A stretch of DNA of 64,000 nucleotides from the NCBI RefSeq assembly GCF_003347515.1, contig NZ_QEII01000273.1, forward strand, positions 1-64,000, in the 5' to 3' direction. Below the pieces are notes generated by a model. It was not told where the DNA came from. It saw nothing but the letters and a program-made list of their open reading frames with translations, and did not search any database. Positions 1 through 7,931 of the stretch are shown here, piece by piece (the first letter of the stretch is position 1; each line of letters starts with the position of its first letter). The position numbers and the translations under genes are program-made. Origin of the DNA: Rhodoferax ferrireducens. GTDB lineage: Bacteria > Pseudomonadota > Gammaproteobacteria > Burkholderiales > Burkholderiaceae_C.

Positions 1-117
1 TTCATGAAGCAGCTGTAGCCGCCAAGCACCCGGAACTTATGTGCGCACAGGTTCTCCGACGGACGAGTGGATCGCCCGTCGGAGAACGGGTCGACGCAAC
101 ATATCTTTGGCAGCAAC
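1..117. repeat. Unknown DNA joined to the broken IS66 end, with a 12-bp hairpin
   Basis: The transposase tnpC loses its family similarity near base 117, so the bases to the left belong to something else. They hold a perfect 12-bp inverted repeat, GTTCTCCGACGG at 51-62 and CCGTCGGAGAAC at 76-87 with a 13-base loop, preceded by the palindrome GTGCGCAC at 41-48. Palindromes of this style occur at ends of recombinase-mobilised elements, but naming one would be a guess. No gene can be supported in this short stretch. Confidence 0.5.
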
Positions 118-1155
118 ATAGCCACTGAAGTCGTCACAAACCAATCCACCACGCCAGTCTCCCAGGAATGTTCTTGCGTGCTCACCGGCGCGGGATTCAC
201 AGAAGTCGTAGACCACACCTTTTAAATTCTCAAAGGCCCCCGGCGCATAGGCCCAAAGGTAAGCCCGATGCGTCTTCTTGTTGCCCGGCTTGAGCATGGC
301 CACCGGGGTTTCGTCGGCATGCAGCACCGCAGACTGGAACATGGACTTCTTGAGCGCATCGACCAGTGGCTGCAATTGCACCCCGCACACGCCCACCCAC
401 TGCGCCAGGGTGGAGCGGGCTATTGGATAGCCCGAACGCCCAAAGATGGCCTCCTGGCGATACAGGGGCAAATGGTCAGAATACTTGGCCACCAGCACCT
501 GTGCCAGCAAACCCGAGGTGGGCAGACCCTTGTCGATGACTTGGGCGGGCACCGGCGCTTGCGTCAGGGTCTGGCACTCGGAGCAAGCCCATTTGCCACG
601 GACATGGCGCTGCACCGTGAGCACGCCCGGTGTGTAGTCCAGCTTCTCGCTGACATCTTCGCCGATGCGCTTGAGCTGGCAACCGCAACTGCAGGTGGTG
701 CTGTCGGGCTCGTGGCGCAGTTCAACACGTGGCAGTTCGGGTGGCAGGGCTGTGCGCTTAGGTTGCTGGCGAGGCTCTTTGGCTGTTTTGTCCGCTGGTG
801 CGAGGTCCAGGAGCTCTTGCTCAATGGCGGCGATGTCGGCGTCGATGGTTTCATCGAGCAAGCTGGCCTGGCCAGCATCAAGTTGTTCGCGGCTACGGCC
901 AAACTTCCAGCGCTTCAAGACCGCCATCTCATGCGTGAGTTGATCGATCTTGGCCTGGCGGTACAGGATCTCGCGGTCTTTAATGATGATAGATTGGTCC
1001 AAGCCGATGATCTGTTTGTCACGGCTGGCGATTTGTGCGATCAAATCAAGGGCGAGTTCACGCAGTTGTTCTGCGTTCAAATTCGACAGTGATTCTTGGG
1101 CTTGGACCATGGTGCAAAGTGTCCCACACAGCACTGTTTTTGGCCATTCTGACAT
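37..1155 (-). pseudogene. tnpC: IS66 transposase TnpC, 3'-truncated
   Basis: This is the DDE transposase of the IS66 element. Visible parts are an N-terminal leucine-rich coiled coil (about residues 15-80), a zinc-finger-like CSCGCQL...CSEC segment near residues 154-195, and the start of the catalytic core including HADETP near 280 and CDDFSGY near 340-346. Family members are usually a little over 500 residues. Here similarity stops after CDDFSGY, and the last 26 residues up to the stop at 37-39 come from unrelated DNA. The C-terminal catalytic Glu region is missing, so the protein should be inactive. Start 1155 is used; an in-frame ATG at 1110 is an alternative. Confidence 0.85.
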
Positions 1156-1222
1156 TCCCCAATTGACTCAAAAACAATAGTGAGCCAACATTGCCAAGTC
1201 TGCATTTGAAGCCTTTTCTTTC

Positions 1223-1558
1223 TCAAACAATGCTGATAATCCCACCTTCGCCAATGCGGCTCCAGGGCAGGCCCAGCACCAGTGCGTCAAGTTGGGCTCG
1301 ACTCAAGCTGATCTGAGTTTGGGCCGCTTGAGCGGGCCATACAAAGTGGCCCTGGTGCAGTCTTCTGGCGGCCAGCCAGATGCCGATACCGTCATGCACC
1401 AGCACTTTCATGCGGTTGGCGCGCCGGTTGGCAAACAGGTAGGCGGTGTGCGGGTGGGCGCAACCGAATACAGCCACCACGCGGGCCAGTGCCGTGTCTG
1501 TTCCGGCGCGCATGTCCAAGGGAGCGGTGGACAACCATACCGCGTCGATGCGGATCAT
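1223..1558 (-). CDS. tnpB: IS66 accessory protein TnpB
   Basis: This 111-residue protein is the IS66 Orf2/TnpB type, needed for transposition of this family although its biochemical role is not settled. The recognisable pattern is MRAGTDTALARVV near the N-terminus, then LFANRRANRMKVLVHDGIGIWLAARRLHQGHFVWP, which is the conserved core. The start at 1558 is chosen because its ATG overlaps the tnpA stop as ATGA, the usual translational coupling in IS66, and because it gives the usual family length. The longer upstream reading has no support. It looks intact even though the downstream tnpC is broken. Confidence 0.85.
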   Translation of the reverse strand: MIRIDAVWLSTAPLDMRAGTDTALARVVAVFGCAHPHTAYLFANRRANRMKVLVHDGIGIWLAARRLHQGHFVWPAQAAQTQISLSRAQLDALVLGLPWSRIGEGGIISIV

Positions 1559-1944
1559 TGCAAGCACTCGCGCAGCCACTGCGCGCAAGCGGCGCCACCG
1601 GCAAGAGGCCAATGCACGACGATAGTGGTGTTGACTCGCTTGACCTCAATGCGGATGTCCGCAGTGGGTTGGGCAGTTGCCGGTTCTGTGGCCGCGCTCA
1701 AGGTAACCGGCACAAAGGTCGGTTGTCGCCGGATCAGTATGCCCTGGCTATGTTCGCGCAACCAGCGGTGCACGATGTTGGCGTTAATGCCGTGCTCCAG
1801 GGCCAACCCGGCAATGGACGCACCGGGCTGGGCGCAGGCGCCGACAACTTGCAGCTTGAACTCAGGGCTGTAGAACCGTCTCTTGGGGGCTTGGGTGGTG
1901 CGAGCCTCGCTCGCCATGGTGTGCATGATGTTCATCGCGCACAC
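1555..1944 (-). CDS. tnpA: IS66 TnpA, helix-turn-helix accessory protein
   Basis: First gene of the IS66 element, 129 residues or somewhat fewer. An N-terminal helix-turn-helix of the IS3/IS66 Orf1 type is visible around residues 21-66 (RRFYSPEFKLQVV, then GINANIVHRWLREH). The C-terminal half ends in VKRVNTTIVVHWPLAGG, typical of the IS66 Orf1 tail. Several ATG codons lie close together at the 5' end (residues 1, 4, 7 and 10), so the exact start is uncertain. It ends inside the tnpB start. The left terminus of the element lies about 50 bases upstream. Confidence 0.8.
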   Translation of the reverse strand: MCAMNIMHTMASEARTTQAPKRRFYSPEFKLQVVGACAQPGASIAGLALEHGINANIVHRWLREHSQGILIRRQPTFVPVTLSAATEPATAQPTADIRIEVKRVNTTIVVHWPLAGGAACAQWLRECLQ

Positions 1945-1967
1945 TATCTCCGGATTTCAGCTCTCCT

Positions 1968-2303
1968 TCAATATGTGTTGGCCGGACGCATACCGACTTC
2001 CTCCGTTACCACGTCCTGAACGCCACCTTCCAAGACGACATGCCCTAGTTCATGAGCGATCAGAAAAGCGCGGTCGAACAGCGAACCAGTATCTTCATAC
2101 AAAATGCTGCCGGCTTGGCTGTCGAATACCGCACGCCCGCTTTTCAGCGCGGAGTCGCCTTGTGGCAAAGCATACACATCAAGGTCTCGTCGAGCCGCTT
2201 CGCGGCTAACGAGTTCAAGCAGGTTCCATGGATCGTCGCCCGCTGCGACCGCCGCTTGATGGATGCGTTCTGCCTCGCGCCGTGCGGCTTCGGTCGCATC
2301 CAT
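1968..2303 (-). pseudogene. ImmA/IrrE-family metallopeptidase, cut by the IS66 element
   Basis: The protein carries the zinc-peptidase motif HELGH at residues 84-88 inside FLIAHELGHVVLEGG, the mark of the ImmA/IrrE (COG2856) family. These enzymes usually cleave repressors or other regulators. The last native residues are VVTEEV; the IS66 end at 1993 then replaces the rest, giving the non-native tail GMRPANTY and a stop. The third zinc ligand and anything downstream are lost, so activity is doubtful. It starts 2 bp after the preceding gene's stop and is clearly the same operon. From memory, intact relatives are often followed by a UvrD-like helicase gene, which would have lain beyond the insertion; this is inference. 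Confidence 0.8.
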
Positions 2304-2305
2304 TG

Positions 2306-2899
2306 CTAGTCCCGCAATGCCTTCAGCGCTTCTTGTTGGTCTGGCGTGAGTTGGGAAGTCTCAACGGCCTGCTCGAACGATATCTGCTCGGTCACCGCAG
2401 GCTTCACGCTCGATCTGAAACTCAGACCAGACACGATGGTCGGTGGATTGTTTAAATAGGCAGACACGGCATCGACAGTCGCACCTAGTTCGCCAGCGAG
2501 CCGTTGAACGAGTTGCCTCGGAATGGTACTTGCGTCCACTGCTCGGTCACGAAAACGCATCAAAAATAAATTGCTGATGTTCAGTCTTTGAGCTACAGAT
2601 TTAAACGCTGAGCGAGTCAATTGAATAAATGGATCCGCGACCGCAGCGTTCTGTGCCGAGCCAATAGCTGTCTGAAATTGCTCCCAAGCCTGATCGACGA
2701 CCTGTTCAGACGAAACCTGCAGTTCATCGTCGCGGCGGGAGGCATCAATCATCAATTCAATCGAGCAGTCCACCAGTGCATTTGCATGTTCTGGATACAG
2801 GCTTAGATATTGCTCCAATGTTGTGCGGTCATGTGAGGGTTCAACAGAGAACGCAAGAAGAACCTCTTCTTCGTTCAGTTTCGAATGTTCGGCGCTCAT
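2306..2899 (-). CDS. HTH-like partner protein of the sigma/ImmA operon, function unknown
   Basis: This 197-residue protein is not recognised as a named family. It has an acidic N-terminal half (SVEPSHDRTTLEQYLSLYPEHANALVDC) and a middle segment, residues about 98-150, reading FKSVAQRLNISNLFLMRFRDR then LVQRLAGELGATVDAVSAYL, which resembles XRE-like regulators paired with ImmA/IrrE peptidases. Its start overlaps the sigma-like gene by 4 bp and its stop is 2 bp before the ImmA/IrrE gene, so the three are probably translated together. A plausible role is an anti-sigma factor or repressor that the peptidase cleaves. That is inferred from position only. Confidence 0.6.
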   Translation of the reverse strand: MSAEHSKLNEEEVLLAFSVEPSHDRTTLEQYLSLYPEHANALVDCSIELMIDASRRDDELQVSSEQVVDQAWEQFQTAIGSAQNAAVADPFIQLTRSAFKSVAQRLNISNLFLMRFRDRAVDASTIPRQLVQRLAGELGATVDAVSAYLNNPPTIVSGLSFRSSVKPAVTEQISFEQAVETSQLTPDQQEALKALRD

Positions 2900-3687
2900 A
2901 GTTCAGCCTCCTCTTCAAGAATGACCTTGAGAGCTTTGCAGGCACGATCACGACGGTTGCGAACCGTCCTTTCGTCACACTGCAGAATACGTGCAATTGT
3001 CATGACATCTTTTTCCTTGGCGTCAATCGGAATTCCTTTCAAAAGAAGACCGATGACTTGCTTTTGATCCTGGGGTAAACGGTCAATCGCAGCAAAAAGC
3101 ACCGACCGGAAAGCGGGATCATCAATTTTTTGAGGGTCGCCGCTCAAAAAGTTCTCCAGAGCAACTTCGACCTCGGGCGAAACCTCAGGGCCATCCGTGT
3201 CCTGGGATCCTAGGGGGACAGTTGTTACGTCACCGACTACCGCTTTGAATTTACGCAAAACGGACGTTCGAAGCGCGACCATTGCTTGATCGAAATGAAC
3301 TTCGTAAAAATCCAGCATATCAGCTTGTGAAGCGCAATCTTTTGTGACCAATACGACAAATCGGTTAATGATTTCGTCACGAATATCGGTTGCGCTGCCG
3401 ATACGAGAGCTCCAGATTTTCGAGCGTAGTGATTGGTCTACGCGTTTCATAAGGATGCGATATATCTTCTCGAACTGGCTATGTTCGCCATCTGCCCAGG
3501 CTCGCCGTAGAAAATAAAGCAGGACCTCCGTTGGCACATACTCTGCGGCCGTTCTTGATACACCAGCGAACTGTAGAGCTCGTGAAGCCGCGTCAACAGA
3601 CTCCAGTTTTTGGATCCAGGCCTCAATTGCGGGAGGTCGCTGGTAAAGCGTTCCGTCCTTTTGCTTGCGTTTAAGCGCTTCCGGCAT
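2896..3687 (-). CDS. Sigma-70-like transcription factor
   Basis: 263 residues. The C-terminus is a convincing sigma region 4: AAIDRLPQDQKQVIGLLLKG at about 199-218, then MTIARILQCDERTVRNRRDRACKAL at about 229-253, a helix-turn-helix for promoter -35 recognition. The N-terminal part (residues 55-150) is helical and only loosely like region 2. It is longer than typical ECF sigma factors, and the insert IPIDAKEKD lies between the two region-4 helices. It sits 53 bp downstream of the S8 protease gene and overlaps the next gene by 4 bp. By eye its base composition is more A/T-rich than the core genes, in line with acquired DNA. Confidence 0.75.
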   Translation of the reverse strand: MPEALKRKQKDGTLYQRPPAIEAWIQKLESVDAASRALQFAGVSRTAAEYVPTEVLLYFLRRAWADGEHSQFEKIYRILMKRVDQSLRSKIWSSRIGSATDIRDEIINRFVVLVTKDCASQADMLDFYEVHFDQAMVALRTSVLRKFKAVVGDVTTVPLGSQDTDGPEVSPEVEVALENFLSGDPQKIDDPAFRSVLFAAIDRLPQDQKQVIGLLLKGIPIDAKEKDVMTIARILQCDERTVRNRRDRACKALKVILEEEAEL

Positions 3688-3740
3688 TCCTTCTCCAGTG
3701 CTGTTGGTTGGGGGTGGTGAGTAGGGCTTGGCGGGTTACG

Positions 3741-5960
3741 CTATCGAATACGAATCGGCAGCGACACTTGCGGCTGGATCGGCACCAACGTTTTGGCGTA
3801 GGCGCGCAGGATGTCGTTGTAGAGGTCGGCATGTTTCGGGGCTTCCACAGTGATGATCAGCGCGTAGCGGATTTTCTCGGCACCTGTGGCGCGGCCACCG
3901 GACTCGCGAGCGTTGTAGTGGATATCGAAGACGGGGTTGTCAAGACTGCTACCGAGCATGCCTTTGGCACCGTGGAGGACGGTTTCCCATTTGCCGAGGT
4001 CTGAGCGGCGCTCCTCCTCGGTGGCGTACTTCTTCATGTCGAAAAATCCCTTGGTGTTGGCATTGGCCTTGCCGTCCTTGATTTTCTTGTCACTGGGCCG
4101 GAACACAATCTCCAGCCCTGCGCGCGTATAGGCCGCCGCATCCTGCGGGTCAGTTGGCGACGCGTAGCAGAATGTTGCCTTGAGGTGAACTTTACCGTTC
4201 AAACCCCCAGCGGGCAGTGGTAGCGTGGCACGAAGGTACTTGCCGGGTTTCAACTCGCCCTGGTAAACCACACGCGCTACGCCCGCAGGGCAGGTGATGA
4301 TCTCCATCAGGTCTTCTGGCACTTTGCCCCAACCTACCTCAACTTTGTCGTGGGTTGACGCATCGGCCGCATGGACCAGCAAAGCTTTGATTGCTAGTGG
4401 TGTCAATTCGGCACCCAGAATGGCGCGGACTCCCACTGCATTACGCAGCAGGTAAGGAGATGCGAAACTGGTGCCGAGTTGTGGGGCCAGCAGCGGTTTC
4501 TTTCCCGGGGACAGCACATGAAAATACTTGGCCGCATCCCCGCCAAAGGCCATCAAATCCGGTTTGACTACACCGGGGCTGCGGCCCGGGCCGATGGCGC
4601 TGTAGGGTGCTCTTGCCCAGCCCGCTTCGGTACCGTTGGTGGCACCAACGGCCAGTGCGTTCACGCAGTCCGATGGCACCTGCACTCGGGCATTGCCTAC
4701 AGAGCGGTCCATTTCCCCGTTGTTACCGACCGCGACAGTCATCAAGGTATCACCGTCGGCCAACAGATCATCAATTACCGAGGTCCAGGCGTGAACGTCG
4801 GTGTCTTCGATGGGCAGGTCAGGCCCAAGGCTGAGATTAACAAACTGGTATTGGCGCGACAGCAGAACCTGTTCGACAAAGCCCAACGTGCGATACAGCT
4901 CCAGGGGGTCTTCCGCATCGGCATCCTTGTCGAGTACCCGTAAGTGATCAACATAGGCAAACGGGCGTTGCGCGGTGCCGTTTGGCTGGATGGGGCCGAA
5001 CAGAAATGCAGAGGTCACCCCGAGACCGTGTTCCAAGCCGTGTGGATCGTCGTCGGCATTTTCATCAAGAACCCGGTATGACCGCAGCCAGGGACCGATC
5101 GCATGCTCTTTCGGCAAGCCGCCGTCCAGGATGGCCACCTTGGGCTCGGACGAAAACGGCTGTTCGGTCGGAAGGCTGCAACTGACCGTCACGCTGCCCG
5201 TGCGATGCACGGGGCGCATGCCACGCAGCCTGGGCATTGGCCGGATCACACGCACGAATACAAACTCCGCCAGCCGATCAATGCTGTCATGCTTGCCTTC
5301 GACCGGAACGAACCACATGTTGCCTGCCGTGAAGCCGAGGTCACTGTGGATTTTGACGTCTACATCTTTCGCGTATTTGGCAAACGCTCGCTGGACAAAC
5401 AAATGGTTCTCGTCGGGCAACAGGTGAAGGCCCACTTCAAAGAAGCGATCCTTCTTGTGCCCGTGGCTGACGATCCGCTCCTCGGGTGCGAATGCAGAGA
5501 AGTTCTCAATATGCGCGAGATCACCGGCTTCGTCTGATTCGGGTTCGATGTCTTTGGTCCAGGCTTTGAGATGGCGAAATGCTTGACGCTTGCCGGCGAC
5601 AAACAACTCGGTTGTTGTGCATTCCCTGGTGGGGCCTTTCTTTGTCCAGCCGTCCGGGGTTAACTTGACGGTTCTGCTGCCTACTGATTCCAGGCCGACG
5701 GTACGTAGCATCGCCACTGGAAAGAACGATCGGGCGATGTAGCTGGGATTCATCGTCAGGCGTGCAACGCCAAAGTCACCGGGGCATGCTTGCGCTGGCA
5801 AAGCGTCCAGCGCCGCAGCTGCATCTGAAAACTGGGGGGTTAGCCGCTCTCTGGCCTGCTGCAAGGTATAGACCTCAGCCTTGCCCGGCATGCGCTTTGG
5901 CCCCTTGATATCGTGTGTGAGCAGCTCGCCGCGTCCGATCAGAAAATTGGTTTGACTCAT
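3741..5960 (-). CDS. Cytosolic subtilisin-like serine protease (S8)
   Basis: 739 residues with a full subtilase triad: Asp279 in VAILDGG, His311 in EHGLGVTS, Ser498 in GTSFASP, plus the oxyanion Asn in AVGNNGE (413-414). There is no signal peptide and no membrane segment, so it should act in the cytoplasm, unlike most secreted subtilases. A long N-terminal region of about 270 residues precedes the catalytic domain, and about 210 residues follow it. The start overlaps the stop of the AAA+ ATPase gene as ATGA, which implies a coupled pair. Related ATPase plus S8 pairs are, to my memory, common in accessory islands and are suspected phage-defence modules; the target is unknown. Confidence 0.85.
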   Translation of the reverse strand: MSQTNFLIGRGELLTHDIKGPKRMPGKAEVYTLQQARERLTPQFSDAAAALDALPAQACPGDFGVARLTMNPSYIARSFFPVAMLRTVGLESVGSRTVKLTPDGWTKKGPTRECTTTELFVAGKRQAFRHLKAWTKDIEPESDEAGDLAHIENFSAFAPEERIVSHGHKKDRFFEVGLHLLPDENHLFVQRAFAKYAKDVDVKIHSDLGFTAGNMWFVPVEGKHDSIDRLAEFVFVRVIRPMPRLRGMRPVHRTGSVTVSCSLPTEQPFSSEPKVAILDGGLPKEHAIGPWLRSYRVLDENADDDPHGLEHGLGVTSAFLFGPIQPNGTAQRPFAYVDHLRVLDKDADAEDPLELYRTLGFVEQVLLSRQYQFVNLSLGPDLPIEDTDVHAWTSVIDDLLADGDTLMTVAVGNNGEMDRSVGNARVQVPSDCVNALAVGATNGTEAGWARAPYSAIGPGRSPGVVKPDLMAFGGDAAKYFHVLSPGKKPLLAPQLGTSFASPYLLRNAVGVRAILGAELTPLAIKALLVHAADASTHDKVEVGWGKVPEDLMEIITCPAGVARVVYQGELKPGKYLRATLPLPAGGLNGKVHLKATFCYASPTDPQDAAAYTRAGLEIVFRPSDKKIKDGKANANTKGFFDMKKYATEEERRSDLGKWETVLHGAKGMLGSSLDNPVFDIHYNARESGGRATGAEKIRYALIITVEAPKHADLYNDILRAYAKTLVPIQPQVSLPIRIR

Positions 5961-7123
5961 GCTTCAAGTTCCCTTTTTGATATTTTCTTTGTGGTTGACG
6001 GCTGGTCGGCGGTGTACTTACGGATGGTGTCGCGGCTTACACCTGTGAGATCGGAGATCGTGTGCTGTGACAGACGGGTCTGTTTAGCCAGCAGTACGGC
6101 CAGATCAATGCGCGCCTGACGATCCATCACAAGAGCGCGCGATTTGACGAATTCTTCAATCAGGTCGGCATCTGATGCCGTTCCAAGCGCCACCGCGCGT
6201 CGGAATCGCTGGATGTCGCGCTCAATGTCGCTGAACGACTCGCCATTGAAAGCGAAAGTCAGGATGTCAATCCAGCGACCAAACAATGCAAAGTCCGGAC
6301 CGAGAAATCGTTTGATGGCTGCTTTGACGGCCGGTGTTTCCGGTATCTTGAAATCGATGACCAGATCAAATCGGCGCCACAGCGCCGGATCGATCAGTTC
6401 CGGATGGTTGGTGGCTGCCAGCAGTAGGCCTGTGGCAGGCCACTCATCGACCTCTTGCAGAATGACAGTGACGAGGCGCTTCAACTCGCCGATGTCGGTC
6501 TCGTCGCTACGACGTTTGGCAACGGCATCGATTTCATCCAGCAAGAGCACGCAGGGACTGCGTTTTGCGAAATCAAGTGCAGTGCGCAGGTTGCTCCCAC
6601 TTCGTCCGAGCAGGCTGCTCATGACGGCGGTCAGGTCCAATACATACAGCGGGACCTCCAATTGCGCAGCAAGCCAGCGCGCTGTCAATGTTTTGCCAAC
6701 GCCTGGCGGTCCGACAAAGATTGCCGAGCGCGTCGGGCTTAATCCCATTGAGGCGAGGCGTTCAGTCTGTCGACGCTCCTGAATGAGTTGACTCAACGTC
6801 TCTTCCAGGCTGATTGACAACAACGGCTGCTCTCGATCTGGTGTGTCCTTGAAGACTTTCAGAAGTGAAAGCCGTGACTCGTCATCGACCGGCAATGTTT
6901 GGGTCGGTAGAGCAGGCTGCATGGCCTTGCGCATGGGGGCGCTTGCTCGATGCGTCTTCGTGCGCAGATAGAGGTCTAACTGTTCAGCCAGCTCTGGGTC
7001 GGTGTTGCGGTACTTTCGGACGAGCCGGGCTACGAACAGGCGTACATCCTCGCTCTGCTCGGCAAGAGCCAGTCTAATGACTTGGGCTAAATCTGATTGA
7101 GCTTCATTCATTTCGTCCAACAT
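5957..7123 (-). CDS. AAA+ ATPase with C-terminal helix-turn-helix
   Basis: 388 residues. Walker A is GPPGVGKT at 138-145, Walker B LLLDEID at 193-199, a sensor Asn at 239 (AATNHPELID) and an Arg-finger pair at 250-251, all of the classical AAA (FtsH/SpoVK-like) type. Residues about 347-372 (KQTRLSQHTISDLTGVSRDTIRKY) form a helix-turn-helix, an unusual addition. The N-terminal 100 residues probably bind a partner or substrate. It is first in the operon with the S8 protease, so it likely unfolds substrate for, or gates, that protease. Upstream DNA (7124-7200) is strongly A/T-rich and probably carries the promoter. ATG at 7111 is an alternative start. Confidence 0.85.
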   Translation of the reverse strand: MLDEMNEAQSDLAQVIRLALAEQSEDVRLFVARLVRKYRNTDPELAEQLDLYLRTKTHRASAPMRKAMQPALPTQTLPVDDESRLSLLKVFKDTPDREQPLLSISLEETLSQLIQERRQTERLASMGLSPTRSAIFVGPPGVGKTLTARWLAAQLEVPLYVLDLTAVMSSLLGRSGSNLRTALDFAKRSPCVLLLDEIDAVAKRRSDETDIGELKRLVTVILQEVDEWPATGLLLAATNHPELIDPALWRRFDLVIDFKIPETPAVKAAIKRFLGPDFALFGRWIDILTFAFNGESFSDIERDIQRFRRAVALGTASDADLIEEFVKSRALVMDRQARIDLAVLLAKQTRLSQHTISDLTGVSRDTIRKYTADQPSTTKKISKRELEA

Positions 7124-7931
7124 TTATGTAACTAATTGATTTTAAAAGAAAAAATAAAACTTAAAAATGGAATAGACTAATTGTCTCACGTTTTGAAGCG
7201 ACTGTGAAGGTGTGTGGGGATCTGGTGCCGAATTCAGGCGGGTCATGCTGGCGGCACATTGCATAACGTGCCCGGCTGGCCCCGAGCGTCCGCCAGCGAG
7301 GGCGGCGGTGTTGGCAGGCTGCGCCAGATGCTCTCCGGTCTGGTTTGTTTACATCGATATTCGACAAAGCAGCAATATTTACTGCGCAGTGAATATTGCT
7401 GACCCTCGCTGGGCATCCCGGCGTTGCCGCCGTCGGGCTCGCGGGCGTTGCCCCGCGCCTCGTACCGAGTCGCGGCCATGCGGTTTTGATCCCTGACGCC
7501 TCCGGCCTCTACTTCGTTCCTGGCCTGCGCGCTGCACTTGCCCATTCGTGACTTCGTTGAAAGTGGGCTGGGCGGTCTTGCTGTTTCCTTTTAGCCTTAT
7601 CTTGAGCTTGATCGGCGGTTGTGGCGTGGTCTACGTCCTTGAGAGGTCAGGCTGGATTGAAGCTGATTGTGAATGCATCGACACTTTCTTTCGACGAAAA
7701 ATGTCCAAAGTGGTCTTATGTTCGGCGTAGGTTTTGGCGTAGGTTTTTGGTATAGGACGCATATTTTCACTGATAGATGGGCTTCTACCATTGAACTACG
7801 TCAGAACTACATGGGCCGCAATGAGCTACTGATCGGCAGGCATGATGTGGATGCGTGCAACCGACAGGCTTGTTCGATTTTTTAGTTGTTTCCGTCCATT
7901 TTAAATTCTGCGGACTTACAGTCATCACTTG
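7124..7931. other. Long gap without a supported gene, between the ATPase operon and the recombinase
   Basis: About 800 bases lie between two minus-strand genes. The first 80 are very A/T-rich (likely promoter of the ATPase operon). The middle is G/C-rich and contains the palindrome at 7371-7400. The reading frames here have no family likeness; one at 7548-7730 would give a 60-residue protein with one hydrophobic segment but starts with GTG and lacks a ribosome-binding site. It may be the non-coding end of a mobile element. Confidence 0.5.
7371..7400. repeat. 30-bp near-perfect palindrome
   Basis: AGCAATATTTACTGC at 7371-7385 is followed directly by GCAGTGAATATTGCT at 7386-7400. The two arms are reverse complements except for one base pair. 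There is no U-run after it in either direction, so a terminator is unlikely. A dimeric regulator operator or a recombination site fits better. Confidence 0.8.

Larger units (their letters stand above)
115..1993 (-). mobile_element. IS66-family insertion sequence, partial (tnpA, tnpB, truncated tnpC)
   Basis: The three genes are in the canonical IS66 order on the minus strand. The tnpA-side end can be placed at 1993: reading down the minus strand from there the DNA begins GTATGCGTCCGGCC, in the style of IS66 termini that begin GTA, and the host gene loses its reading frame at this base. The matching inverted terminus beyond tnpC is absent, since tnpC breaks off near 117. The element therefore cannot transpose on its own as it stands. 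An 8-bp target duplication is expected for this family but cannot be tested because one end is missing. Confidence 0.8.

Noticed and set aside
268-1092. 274-residue plus-strand reading frame opposite the transposase
   Set aside because: It lies entirely antisense to tnpC, which has clear IS66 motifs; the frame is a by-product of codon bias.
7548-7730. 60-residue reading frame with one hydrophobic segment (KVGWAVLLFPFSLILSLIGG)
   Set aside because: It needs a GTG start, has no ribosome-binding site, and no family likeness; composition alone does not support a gene.
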